64,000 bases of DNA, taken from the NCBI RefSeq assembly GCF_000235365.1, contig NC_016451.1, forward strand, positions 310,001 to 374,000. Direction: 5' to 3'. The translations under genes were made by a program, and so were the position numbers. Shown here piece after piece: positions 8,158 to 17,172 of the stretch (the first letter of the stretch is position 1; each line of letters begins with the position of its first letter). Source of the DNA: Eremothecium cymbalariae DBVPG#7215 (taxonomy: Eukaryota > Ascomycota > Saccharomycetes > Saccharomycetales > Saccharomycetaceae). The notes below the pieces were generated by a model, which saw only the letters and a list, made by a program, of their open reading frames with translations, did no database searches and was not told the origin of the DNA.

Positions 8158-11100
8158 TTATAAACAATTTGTTCTTATGTTGTTAATCAGACTTTCTATA
8201 TCATCTACTGTATTCTTGGACTCCAGCTTGCTTACCAGGAACTTCTTCTCCCTTGCATGCAATGTGAAAAATCTTTCACAAAGATCACCATCGATTACAT
8301 GCCTTACGGGATTGTAATAGCTACGGTAACTCAGAATATCTCTCCCTACCGTTGAATATGCACCTTCGGGGACATGTTTTTTCTGCTTTTTACGTAAATA
8401 GGTATCGTTAGCCCCAAGGCTTTCTTCATATTCATCTATATCAACTGCAGCAACGGAAAAGCGTTCCTCTTGTTCAAGATAAAATAAATAATCTGCATCT
8501 CTCATAACTTGTTCAACAGATTCAAATAATTCCACCTCCCTTCTTGTGATTAAAGGGATTATGCAGCCAACAGTGCCCTGTAAACCGGTATAGATAATAT
8601 TAGTTCTATCTGAAAACTGTGCTGAAGAAACGGTTTGTAATGATATTGGGATATCGTTCAAATAGAAATGGTTCAGCAACTTCCACTTAAAATTACATTC
8701 TTTTATATTTTTGGATATGTGACTCACAGCCACCTGTAAATGCCCCTCAAAATCCTCTTTTATAAGTTTATCGCACTGCAGAGGTAACCTTAAGACCCAT
8801 ATATTACTAAATCTATCCCCTCCTATTACAGTGCATTCATCCAGAAATCTTAAGGTGGTAACATGCCTTTTTACTGTATCATCTGCAACAGGAATAAACA
8901 TATTTTTAGGTTTATCAAAGTGAAATAAAGTAACTGATTCGTGAATATCACCAACAGCTATCCTCTGACTTTTCCACTGATCTAATGAAACAACCTTAGT
9001 AATAGATGGAGGCATTAATGTAATAGATTTCTTTAGTAGTCGTTTTTTGCCCATGCCATATAGAACTAGAGCATTAGATATAGGAACTAAAATTTTGTCA
9101 CCAAACGCAACCATAGCATGTACTTGTTCATCAATCGGAGTGTCATGGACGTGGATTAACTGAAAATATCTGAATTGGTTCTTCTTAGTTATCTGAATCT
9201 GAAATGTCACTAATTTATTATCGCGCGTAGATACTACTAAGCACCTCAAATCCTGTCCAAATCTTATTATGACAGCTGATATTACTTGATAATCAGAGAT
9301 TTTTTGGTAGTTTTCTTCTGATACAATATTCTTATAATACAACTCATTTTTCATGAGGTAGATTTTCCAAAAGTTTTCGGATTTGTAGTTATCAACAATA
9401 TAGAGTAAATTTTCGTCATCAATATCTGGCACGATACATCTACCAAAATAGGTTTTCATCTTGTGCATTTTTTCTATTGAACCATTCCTGTCTTGCTCAT
9501 TTTGTTCATCATCACTTTCCTCAAGTTGTTTCAGGTTGTTACTGGTAGTATCATCTCCATATTGAGCATTGAGTTCAAACCAAGTTTCAAGAGTATTGAA
9601 CTTTCCAAGTCTGCCTATAACTAAGGTTCCAGCTGAGCTGATAGAACAAAATCCATTTAATTTAATCTCATTTGACGTAAATGGTGCAACTTTTTTTAAG
9701 CTCTGACTTCTGGCGAGTATAAGAGGTCTAACTAGCCGCACAGAATCCAGTTCGTAACTCACCCAAGTTTTATTGGAATGCAATATAACACAAGATAGGG
9801 TTGCAGTGTTTGTCCCTGAACTTATTCTATCTTTATCATTGTTTTCTTCTTCTTCCTCGTCTTCTTCCTCTTCATCGCTAATAAATGGGAACATTTGCGG
9901 CAAAAAAGAGATATCAACCGGCTTTGAGCCAAGATACTTTGTTCTGACATCAAATAACTGACCATCATGTTTGTCAAGTCTAGATCTCACATATACTCCA
10001 GAAGCTAATCCAATATGCAGACACAATGAATCATTTGAGGAGACCAATTTGATTGAATTGGCTGATGAGGTCAAAGCCTGCATGGAGACAACCTCAAAAA
10101 AATTATTTTGGTCGTCCATTTTTAGGCTGTACACTTTCACAGAAGTATCCCCACATACTACAACTAGATAGTTTGATCGCATTCCATTAGCTACAGATAA
10201 TCCATTAATTGTATCTTCTAACTCTATCCGATCTTGTAGCTCATTTAGGGAGTCATTTGTACCAATTTCGAAGTAAACAATTTCATTATTCGACAAAGCA
10301 AGTACTAACTGGGTGTTACTACAAGTTGCATCCAGAATACGAATACCAGCAGGTGGAAACCATTCCAATTTAGAGATGTATTTGTCGCCTGAAAGTGCCG
10401 CTACTTGGATGAGTTTGTTCTCGCATACCTGTATAATAGATTGAGCGCCCATAGAACCAATCAATAAAGTTCTATCTTCGGATAAGCTGAATGGGTTCAT
10501 CTCCAGTTCAAGTTCCTCAACTGTTCCATCGGCAATTTTCAATATCATAGTCGATTTTGGAAGAGCAAGGAATAATAGCCTGTGAAACTTTGAATTATTC
10601 AATGCTGTAGTCCAGATATCGAGTGGAGTTGAGGGTAGTCGTGACGAAATTATTTCCTCGAGCTCAATTCCGGCTTTCAATGTTTTGGTAGCGCCTAATG
10701 TCTTTGTAATGACAGTCAATGGAACTGCTTCTGATACATGTGATGATGTAACAGGGTTTATAAGATCTAGTTTATCCGCAACAGATAAATTTTCTAATTC
10801 ATCATGCGGTTCAATGAGTAATCTCTTACCAGGCATATGTGAGGTTAGAGTATTCTGCTCACTCTCCTCGCCAAGGTTTTCGAACAGGTATAGATAGCTA
10901 TTGCCCAATTCAGAGTTAGAAAACATATACCCATTCTTAAATATGTGGAATTTCTCTGCATGGGGGATAGTGTCGAAGTATGATATTAACATGGTAGGAC
11001 TCTTATCCTTATTATCCGGTAAGATTCTCACCTTGTATAAATCTCCGTAGTTCGATTGAAGGAGTACGAAAAAGTCGTTCCTTAGTTTATGAACAGTACA

Positions 11101-12045
11101 CGCGGTAATCAATGTTCTCTGGGCGTCCCTGCGTGTGGGAATTTGAACATTGATATCATACATCCCATTAAGATCTCGAAGCGATATATAGTTTTCAAAA
11201 CATACTATAACAAAGGGAATAATCTCATCTGTATTCCCTTCGTCATACGTATTCTGCTTCGTTACGATACCATACGGTTCTAAATTTGGAACCGCTACGA
11301 TAAAACTAGCCGTAGAATCATGCAGTACATATTCCGACAGCTTAGCTACATGCTTCAGCCCTAGATCAAGCATATAGAAAAACAAATATCGAGATTTGTC
11401 AACGAGATCAATCTCTAATGATGCAAATAGAGGGTTATCAAATCCGACATCGCAGCAAACCGTCTGAATAGTAACGAAGTTCGGTCTGTTGGCCTCTAAA
11501 GGAGACGAAACTTGCAGCTCGTCACCTCTAAAATCTATGAGATAACAAACCTTATTCCTCTCCATCGCTGAAAGCATGAGACATCTCCCTTGTGGATTCA
11601 CAGACAGATAAGTTTGTGGGGACAGTCGCCTTACTCCAGACCTTCCCATTGGCTCATTAGACAACGTCTCTAACCTGCATTTCCCATCGCGATATACAAA
11701 ATTGCATATAGTTAGGTTCCCTGAATCAGATACAAGTATTAGGAACGTCCTATTCTCCACCACCAGCGTCTCCATACATAGAATGGTAGCAAACATTGGT
11801 TGCCGCATCACACAATATAGAGTTCCCTCTTCCACATCATACAATTCTAAATGCGTCTGAGTCGCAATACACAATTGTAAAGCCTTGCGAGCCTTTGCCC
11901 TCTTTCTTCCACCATCCTGAACACTTTTAGACTCTGCAACCAACTGGTGCTGCTTATAGCTGACGAAGTGACCGATGCATGAGTTCACATAGTTGCTCTG
12001 TTTTTGCAATGTCAAATGATAAAGGTATAATTCTTCCTTCTCCAT
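8158..12045 (-). CDS. RSE1: RSE1, SF3b130-type U2 snRNP splicing factor
   Basis: Seen: 1295 residues. The frame extends six codons upstream of the ATG at 12045 with no further ATG, so that start is used. The sequence opens MEKEELYLYHLTLQKQSNYV, and FSDRTNIIYTGLQGTVGCI and YYNPVRHVIDGDLCERF near the C terminus are hallmark CPSF160/DDB1/SF3b130 blocks. A stretch of mostly Glu, Asp and Asn lies near residues 730-745. Known: Rse1 is a triple beta-propeller scaffold of SF3b in the U2 snRNP, needed for branch-point recognition. Gene order AIM32-RSE1-GSF2 matches S. cerevisiae chromosome XIII. Confidence 0.95.
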   Translation of the reverse strand: MEKEELYLYHLTLQKQSNYVNSCIGHFVSYKQHQLVAESKSVQDGGRKRAKARKALQLCIATQTHLELYDVEEGTLYCVMRQPMFATILCMETLVVENRTFLILVSDSGNLTICNFVYRDGKCRLETLSNEPMGRSGVRRLSPQTYLSVNPQGRCLMLSAMERNKVCYLIDFRGDELQVSSPLEANRPNFVTIQTVCCDVGFDNPLFASLEIDLVDKSRYLFFYMLDLGLKHVAKLSEYVLHDSTASFIVAVPNLEPYGIVTKQNTYDEGNTDEIIPFVIVCFENYISLRDLNGMYDINVQIPTRRDAQRTLITACTVHKLRNDFFVLLQSNYGDLYKVRILPDNKDKSPTMLISYFDTIPHAEKFHIFKNGYMFSNSELGNSYLYLFENLGEESEQNTLTSHMPGKRLLIEPHDELENLSVADKLDLINPVTSSHVSEAVPLTVITKTLGATKTLKAGIELEEIISSRLPSTPLDIWTTALNNSKFHRLLFLALPKSTMILKIADGTVEELELEMNPFSLSEDRTLLIGSMGAQSIIQVCENKLIQVAALSGDKYISKLEWFPPAGIRILDATCSNTQLVLALSNNEIVYFEIGTNDSLNELQDRIELEDTINGLSVANGMRSNYLVVVCGDTSVKVYSLKMDDQNNFFEVVSMQALTSSANSIKLVSSNDSLCLHIGLASGVYVRSRLDKHDGQLFDVRTKYLGSKPVDISFLPQMFPFISDEEEEDEEEEENNDKDRISSGTNTATLSCVILHSNKTWVSYELDSVRLVRPLILARSQSLKKVAPFTSNEIKLNGFCSISSAGTLVIGRLGKFNTLETWFELNAQYGDDTTSNNLKQLEESDDEQNEQDRNGSIEKMHKMKTYFGRCIVPDIDDENLLYIVDNYKSENFWKIYLMKNELYYKNIVSEENYQKISDYQVISAVIIRFGQDLRCLVVSTRDNKLVTFQIQITKKNQFRYFQLIHVHDTPIDEQVHAMVAFGDKILVPISNALVLYGMGKKRLLKKSITLMPPSITKVVSLDQWKSQRIAVGDIHESVTLFHFDKPKNMFIPVADDTVKRHVTTLRFLDECTVIGGDRFSNIWVLRLPLQCDKLIKEDFEGHLQVAVSHISKNIKECNFKWKLLNHFYLNDIPISLQTVSSAQFSDRTNIIYTGLQGTVGCIIPLITRREVELFESVEQVMRDADYLFYLEQEERFSVAAVDIDEYEESLGANDTYLRKKQKKHVPEGAYSTVGRDILSYRSYYNPVRHVIDGDLCERFFTLHAREKKFLVSKLESKNTVDDIESLINNIRTNCL

Positions 12046-12403
12046 CACACCGTGCACCTCCAAGTAGAATCAAATGCAACTATCAATCACAATGAAATAA
12101 CTTTGGTACCTGCAATCTTCCTAGAGAAGACCGCCTTCGCTGCTCATCTGTTTGTAATCGGTGAAGCACTACAAATTCTGCACCTTCGATCACGAGGTGT
12201 TCTGCTAAGGTCTGGGTGTCAACCAAAGTTCTCCAGTTTTGGATCATGAATGAAGATATACACTGCTTACTGTCAAGATAGAACAGGCTGGTACAGATTG
12301 GCCATCTTACGGAAGTGCTTTTGAAAGATTTTGAGTTTAGGCTTGAAGTTGTCCATAGGTAGAACCTTAAATAAGTGTTTGGCTAGTTGCTTCGAAAGAG
12401 ACT
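12046..12403. promoter_or_regulatory. RSE1/GSF2 divergent promoter
   Basis: 358 bp between divergent starts. No long homopolymer or repeat, and no motif I would name. Confidence 0.5.
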
Positions 12404-13561
12404 ATGGAGATTTACGTGCGAATTAATGACGACTTCGAGAAGGACTATGCTTTTCAGGTGGAGAAGGAGGATACGTTTGAAGACAAGATATTGAAAATAT
12501 TTAGTTATGAGAAAGGATTAGCGAAGTTTATGGCCTTGCGTCCTTCTATATTTTATATGGATCAGCCTTCTGAATTGTACAAGTCTACACATCCTGGGTT
12601 TTTAACAGAAAATGGATGCCTGCTGTTCGATTACGAAGCTGATGAAGAACAATATTTGGAGCTTTTGGATACCCAGAAGGAGATCTGTAATCAGTTGTGG
12701 CCGGGACAATTGGTAATTCCCAAGTTCGAGAAATCTTGGCCTACGATTGTTGGTTATGTTATCATTATGCTTGCTTGGCTGTATACTGATGTGCCTGATG
12801 TTATCTCCCCAACACCAGGAATCTGTTTGACAAACCAGGTTTCCAGGGTATTCATAATACTAACCATGGCTTTAAATTACCCCCATATTGCTACGAAGTT
12901 AGCAGAGGAAATAGAAGTGGGTTCCACTGGAGTTGTAGCCCAGTGGATCTTTTTTGCACTACACATTATAAAGTTGGTTGTTATTACATTTTTCTTTTAT
13001 ACCGGCACAGTTAATCCTATTTCGTTCAATCCTTTAAGTTTCTATCGAACAAGGTCTATCATTGTCGGAAAGAATAACAAGGAATTGACTGACATCTTAA
13101 AATCCGTTGGTTGGATTGGAGCTAGGCGTGCTCCTTATGACGCATACCGGGATGTATACTACAATTACGAGTTTGAAAAAGCAGGTGGCGCTGTTGCTGC
13201 ATATAAGCTTGGTATTCTCAAAAAGGCTGCACAACCAGGTGTTGCGTTGACTGCTGGGGAAGGGTTTCAAACTCCTTTAAAAGAGAGATTTGGAGGTAAA
13301 ACCTTTGCTCCTATGGAAGAATCTCAAAAATTTTTATTGTCTGAGGAATACTTTGTTCAGCTTGAAAAGGATCTAAAAGAAAACATCAATAAGTGCGAAG
13401 ACGATGTACCCAAGATCAATGCTGAAATTAGGAGGTTCAGAAGGTTTGGTCTCTTCGAGTCTTCTGAAAAATTAACCCGTTTAGTACAATTAAGAAAAGA
13501 ATCTGCACTTAAAATTGATGACGAAAATGAACCTTCTTTAAAAGAAAAGAAAAACCAGTAG
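12404..13561 (+). CDS. GSF2: GSF2, ER membrane protein for hexose-transporter export
   Basis: Seen: 385 residues starting MEIYVRINDDFEKDYAFQV, with LRPSIFYMDQP, KSTHPGFL, IIMLAWLYTD and CLTNQ (first hydrophobic region, about 118-150), WIFFALHIIKLVVITFF (second, about 185-205), GWIGARRAPYD, and the C-terminal KINAEIRRFRRFG. All are conserved with yeast Gsf2. Known: an ER-localised factor needed for correct secretion of hexose transporters such as Hxt1. The C terminus is lysine-rich (KEKKNQ), compatible with ER retention. Confidence 0.93.
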   Translation: MEIYVRINDDFEKDYAFQVEKEDTFEDKILKIFSYEKGLAKFMALRPSIFYMDQPSELYKSTHPGFLTENGCLLFDYEADEEQYLELLDTQKEICNQLWPGQLVIPKFEKSWPTIVGYVIIMLAWLYTDVPDVISPTPGICLTNQVSRVFIILTMALNYPHIATKLAEEIEVGSTGVVAQWIFFALHIIKLVVITFFFYTGTVNPISFNPLSFYRTRSIIVGKNNKELTDILKSVGWIGARRAPYDAYRDVYYNYEFEKAGGAVAAYKLGILKKAAQPGVALTAGEGFQTPLKERFGGKTFAPMEESQKFLLSEEYFVQLEKDLKENINKCEDDVPKINAEIRRFRRFGLFESSEKLTRLVQLRKESALKIDDENEPSLKEKKNQ

Positions 13562-14188
13562 GTTCCATCCAAACTGTTCTTTCTGTTTATAGTATCTGTT
13601 CTTAGCATTTCAGAGTGTTCTGGTTTTCATTAATTTGTTCCTCCAAGGATGTTGTTGCATACGTTACCAAGCTCTAAAAAGCTCTATCTAGTATTTTGCA
13701 AGAATTAAAAAGCATTCTTAGCTACATTCTCAATTGTAATTGATATCCTCTATTAAGAGGAGCATGTGCGTCTGCTCTTTTATATATATATCCCATCAAT
13801 AGAAAGAAGTAAAGTATCTAACCTTAAAAAATGATAGGTAGACCTACTTGTGATGATAGAGAGTTGTCTGTTCAATAAAATATTGATAATTCAGTAATAT
13901 ATTGAGCAAAAGAACTGTGTGCCAGGCTTTGGCTGTCTGTAGAGCCGTGTACCGTTAACAGAAGCATCAGTTTCTATCTCGCCCGTTGATGCTAAGGAAT
14001 GTCCGCGCCAGGCAGCGGCGGTTTAATATGACATAAATGAAATCTTTCCAGAAGAACGAAATGTCAACAGTAAATTTTATAGAAAATAGTTGGAACTTTA
14101 TGCTATTTATTCGCTACCATAATGTTCTTCTAAAGTGACGGCAAATGAATTAAGCTCTGCTAGTGATCACCAAAGCACTCGAAAACCG
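13562..14188. other. Intergenic between GSF2 and the orphan gene
   Basis: AT-rich 3' flank of GSF2, then the upstream region of the next gene. TATATATA at about 13780. The frame of the next gene is open upstream to about 14135 but with no ATG. No TACTAAC branch site was seen, so an upstream exon is unlikely. Confidence 0.5.
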
Positions 14189-15529
14189 ATGCAAAGTCTG
14201 TATTCACCAACGAATTTGTACAGTGGATTCAACTATTACTGGTTTGATAGTGAGATTGACTTTGCAAACCAGGACCTAGAGTTGCGGGTTGTAACTAACC
14301 CATATGACAATGTGACTCCACAACTAGATTTACAAACAGCCTTGGTGAAATTAAACAGTCCAAAAAGAGAGTTTGAGACGATGCTAATAGAGAAAAAGTT
14401 GAACATTATTTGGAAGATGACCAGGCGTATGGATAAATTAGTTCGTTTTGACACTTCTGAAGCTAGGCGTTTGTTGAAAGAATGGCGCTCAAGTCCTCAC
14501 AAGTTAAATGCTGATCCTTTGGGTTATTCAGTCTCCAACTATAGTTTTAGTCCGGTAGGTGAAGTCTTCAAGTACAATACTTTAGAAGAAACTGTCAGTT
14601 TTGCACCGGATAAGCCACCTAATTCAGGGGACTCTAATATTATCAGTCTATCCAGGGGTCAGTTTGGTATTGAGAGTCGGTATCAATTATATGATGAGGA
14701 GAAGGATAAATATATTGGCGTTGTTGCTAGGACAATCGGACTTGATGAAGTTGCATTGAAAAGGTCGAATCAAATTCCCGGATGGAAAGGTTTCAAGCGT
14801 GTGGGTTATGTCAGAAACATCCCTAAAGCTATTGAAAAGCACGATGATGAGAAAGAACTAACAGCATACAAAACTACCGAACAAACCATTTCAGACGAAG
14901 GCTCTGAGGTCTCTTCAAGTATCTTCTCGTGCGTGAAGCGACAGTCTCTTGATGGTGGCGCATTCACTGACGCCAGATACCAGCCAATTGAATTCTTGCC
15001 TGCAATAGTTGGTCCCAATAAGATAGAAAGATATGACGAACCAGACATTCACCCTTCAATCCCAACTTTCTGTGATTCAGATTATAAAATGTTAAGACGT
15101 TCCTTGTACGAACCCAGATTATGCTACTACTCTTTGAAAGGTGGTGTTCATTTTGTAACTCCACGCTTCCTTCCTGGGCATCAAAACCCTAAACAAAGAA
15201 ACCATGACTACTTCTTAATCGCCATAGATGACTACAAGTATGAAAATATGACCCCAACTCAAAAGTGTCATGCATTATTTATGTTATGGAAAACGACCAG
15301 ACATTACTTCGAAATCAATAGTGTCCCTGTTGAGACACTAATAGGTCATGAAAATAGTTTGGCACAAGTTACAAGGCTTTATGGCACCCTAGAAGACGCT
15401 TTGAAATCTACAATGTCATCCCAGAAAGTCAGCTGCGAAGTCAAAGTAGTCCATCAAGCGCCCCCAAAAAGAACCGCGAGTGTTACAACTATAGTTCAAA
15501 AGCTATTTAAAAATATTAAAGCTAAATAA
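14189..15529 (+). CDS. Unrecognised 446-residue protein
   Basis: I do not recognise this protein. Seen: 446 residues from the first ATG (14189), soluble-looking with no membrane segment or signal peptide. An N-terminal Tyr/Phe-rich part (SGFNYYWFDSEIDF) is followed by a helical part (KLNIIWKMTRRMDKL), an acidic middle, and a C-terminal part with YYSLKGGVHFVTPRFLPGHQ and a probable helical bundle (QKCHALFMLWKTTRHYFEI). The C-terminal tail is basic. Codon use looks ordinary for the window, so it is likely a real gene. It sits at a break between the GSF2 block and the YDR286C-ZIP1 block, next to tRNA-Arg and a solo LTR. It may be lineage-restricted. Confidence 0.7.
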   Translation: MQSLYSPTNLYSGFNYYWFDSEIDFANQDLELRVVTNPYDNVTPQLDLQTALVKLNSPKREFETMLIEKKLNIIWKMTRRMDKLVRFDTSEARRLLKEWRSSPHKLNADPLGYSVSNYSFSPVGEVFKYNTLEETVSFAPDKPPNSGDSNIISLSRGQFGIESRYQLYDEEKDKYIGVVARTIGLDEVALKRSNQIPGWKGFKRVGYVRNIPKAIEKHDDEKELTAYKTTEQTISDEGSEVSSSIFSCVKRQSLDGGAFTDARYQPIEFLPAIVGPNKIERYDEPDIHPSIPTFCDSDYKMLRRSLYEPRLCYYSLKGGVHFVTPRFLPGHQNPKQRNHDYFLIAIDDYKYENMTPTQKCHALFMLWKTTRHYFEINSVPVETLIGHENSLAQVTRLYGTLEDALKSTMSSQKVSCEVKVVHQAPPKRTASVTTIVQKLFKNIKAK

Positions 15530-15675
15530 ATAATGAGTTGATTACTTGTTGAAAAAGAAAAAAAGTAAAACTTAAACCAGACCACATTATTTGGTTGGTC
15601 CTTCATTACCATACTATGTATATCGGTACATGTTCCTAACCAAAATAACTATTATCGAACTAAGAAATTATTTAG

Positions 15676-15681
15676 AAAAAA
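15676..15681 (-). terminator. Pol III terminator of tRNA-Arg
   Basis: A run of six A on the plus strand, i.e. TTTTTT on the tRNA strand, about 16 bp beyond the tRNA 3' end. Confidence 0.6.
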
Positions 15682-15696
15682 TAATTTCAAATGAAA

Positions 15697-15768
15697 CGTT
15701 CCGTACGGGACTCGAACCCGCAGTCTTCTCCTTAGGAGGGAGACGCGTTACCATTACGCCAACGGAAC
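15697..15768 (-). tRNA. tRNA-Arg(CCT)
   Basis: A 72-nt gene without intron. GTTCCGT/ACGGAAC acceptor stem, D-arm GGCGTAATGGTAACGC, anticodon loop CTCCTAA (CCT anticodon, complement at 15734-15736), T-arm GCGGGTTCGAGTCCCGT. It matches the S. cerevisiae tRNA-Arg(CCU) sequence over its length. Confidence 0.97.
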
Positions 15769-15827
15769 ACTGAAAAGCGATGGTAGCTGGTGTCCCAAAA
15801 TAAAATAAGTGTGCACATAAAATTTTT

Positions 15828-15832
15828 TTTGG
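15828..15832. repeat. Target-site duplication TTTGG, left copy
   Basis: Immediately precedes the TG end of the solo LTR. The identical right copy is at 16252-16256. Confidence 0.8.
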
Positions 15833-16251
15833 TGTCGTAAAATCAAAAGAGCATCCCGATAGTTATGATAGTCAGGCTAAGGAGCATGTTGATAGTCACG
15901 ATAACAAGACAAAGAAGCAGCGAATCAGAGTCGTTAGGAGACTATGAAGATGATAACCATTGTATAACAGCGAATCAGAGTTGTTAGAAGTGTCAAGATA
16001 ACCACTGAGCTGTTATCGGCTAGGAATCTGCATAGCAAGTAAGCAAGAGAGCTTAAGTAGGACAACAGAAACTATATAAGAAGACCCAAACTAGCTAGAT
16101 TAGATTAGATATAGGTCCAGCTAGATCCCCAGAGGGTAGTTGAGCCAGATTAGAGACTATATAAACAGTAACTGATCATCAACCTAAGTATTAGTTGGCA
16201 CGTGACGAGAAGTTCAAGCTAGCACGTGACCCCAACTAGTGGCCCTCGACA
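15833..16251. mobile_element. Solo LTR of a Ty-type retrotransposon (419 bp)
   Basis: Seen: the element begins TGTCG and ends CGACA, giving TG...CA ends that form a 5-bp terminal inverted repeat. It is flanked on both sides by the same 5 bases, TTTGG (15828-15832 and 16252-16256), the expected target-site duplication. It starts 64 bp upstream of the 5' end of tRNA-Arg, the preferred target region of yeast Ty elements. Inside are two TATATAA boxes (about 16075 and 16159), two CACGTG boxes (16199-16204, 16223-16228), and an internal direct repeat CAGCGAATCAGAG. No internal retroelement coding sequence is present, so it is the product of LTR-LTR recombination. The family was not identified. Confidence 0.85.
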
Positions 16252-16256
16252 TTTGG
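16252..16256. repeat. Target-site duplication TTTGG, right copy
   Basis: Immediately follows the CA end of the solo LTR. Confidence 0.8.
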
Positions 16257-16775
16257 TCAGGTGACTTACAACTTATGGTTTGAGTTATTGAGTTAAACAA
16301 AGTAAACAATATTAGGAGCATATAACTCTCTAGTAATTTGGGTAACCAGTTTAATGAACCCATCAGTAATATATTGATGTCGCAGAAGTCTTCTTCTATG
16401 TAAAAGTGAGCTTCAAAAGGTTTTATGTATTCTGGTGTGTAAATCATGATCATAGTAGTCTGATTTGGGATCTGTCATTTAACATTCAGCAATGAAATTT
16501 ATGTCTAAAATTAAAGACACAACCCAATGACATGTAAGCTTGAATAAATCATAATGTAGCCAAATTATTTTGAACTCTTTATTGATAGCCAATTCTACTT
16601 GATCTATTGAATTATATACATCCTTAATTTATTATTTCCACAAGTTTATACCAATAGTATTTTGTTTTAGGTCATGTAATTTTTTATGTAAGATGCCTTC
16701 CCGTTCATGTCGAGACTGCACTAGAGCGCCCTACAATAAAATCCATCATCTAAATTAAACTAGGCTGAACTTACC
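16257..16775. other. Intergenic, AT-rich, upstream of the YDR286C-type gene
   Basis: No gene seen. AT-rich sequence with no recognised motif. May hold further decayed retroelement sequence, but I saw no convincing ends. Confidence 0.5.
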
Positions 16776-17111
16776 ATGAGAATTATTAATATTCATAGAA
16801 GCCTGCACTATTCCCGTGTTTTAAGGAAGTACCGAGATATAAAGCTAATCTTATTCTCAAAAGAAGAATGTGGCCTTTGTGATTCTGCAAAACAGGTCAT
16901 GACGCAAGTACTAAAACTCCCCGAATTCAAATCCACTCAATTCGAGATAACTGATATAACTGATCCAAGAAACACGGAATGGTGGAACAAGTACTGCTTT
17001 GATGTTCCTGTACTGCACATTCAAGATAAGAATAACCCTGAAAAGTTGGAGAAAATTTTCCACAGATTTAACGAAAAACAAGTTGTACAGGTAGTAAAAA
17101 CTTTCAAATGA
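16776..17111 (+). CDS. Glutaredoxin-like protein (YDR286C family, DUF836)
   Basis: Seen: 111 residues. A short basic N terminus (about 20 residues, possibly a mitochondrial presequence) is followed by LILFSKEECGLCDSAK with a CGLC motif at 32-35, a WWNKYCFDVPVLHI segment with the cis-Pro after Val, and a C-terminal helix. This is the glutaredoxin-like DUF836 fold of yeast YDR286C (114 residues). Function is not established in yeast, and a thiol-redox role is an inference from CxxC. The position next to ZIP1 (YDR285W) and DPP1 (YDR284C) supports orthology. It converges on ZIP1 with 61 bp between stops. Confidence 0.85.
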   Translation: MRIINIHRSLHYSRVLRKYRDIKLILFSKEECGLCDSAKQVMTQVLKLPEFKSTQFEITDITDPRNTEWWNKYCFDVPVLHIQDKNNPEKLEKIFHRFNEKQVVQVVKTFK

Positions 17112-17172
17112 GCACATTACTCTAATAGCTAAGTAATATATGTAATACGTATGAAGTATACCGAAAATAATT

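Noticed and set aside
16240..16262. GACATTTGGTCA resembling part of U6 snRNA
   Set aside because: Only 12 bases match. No other U6 sequence is near, and it spans the LTR end and target duplication.
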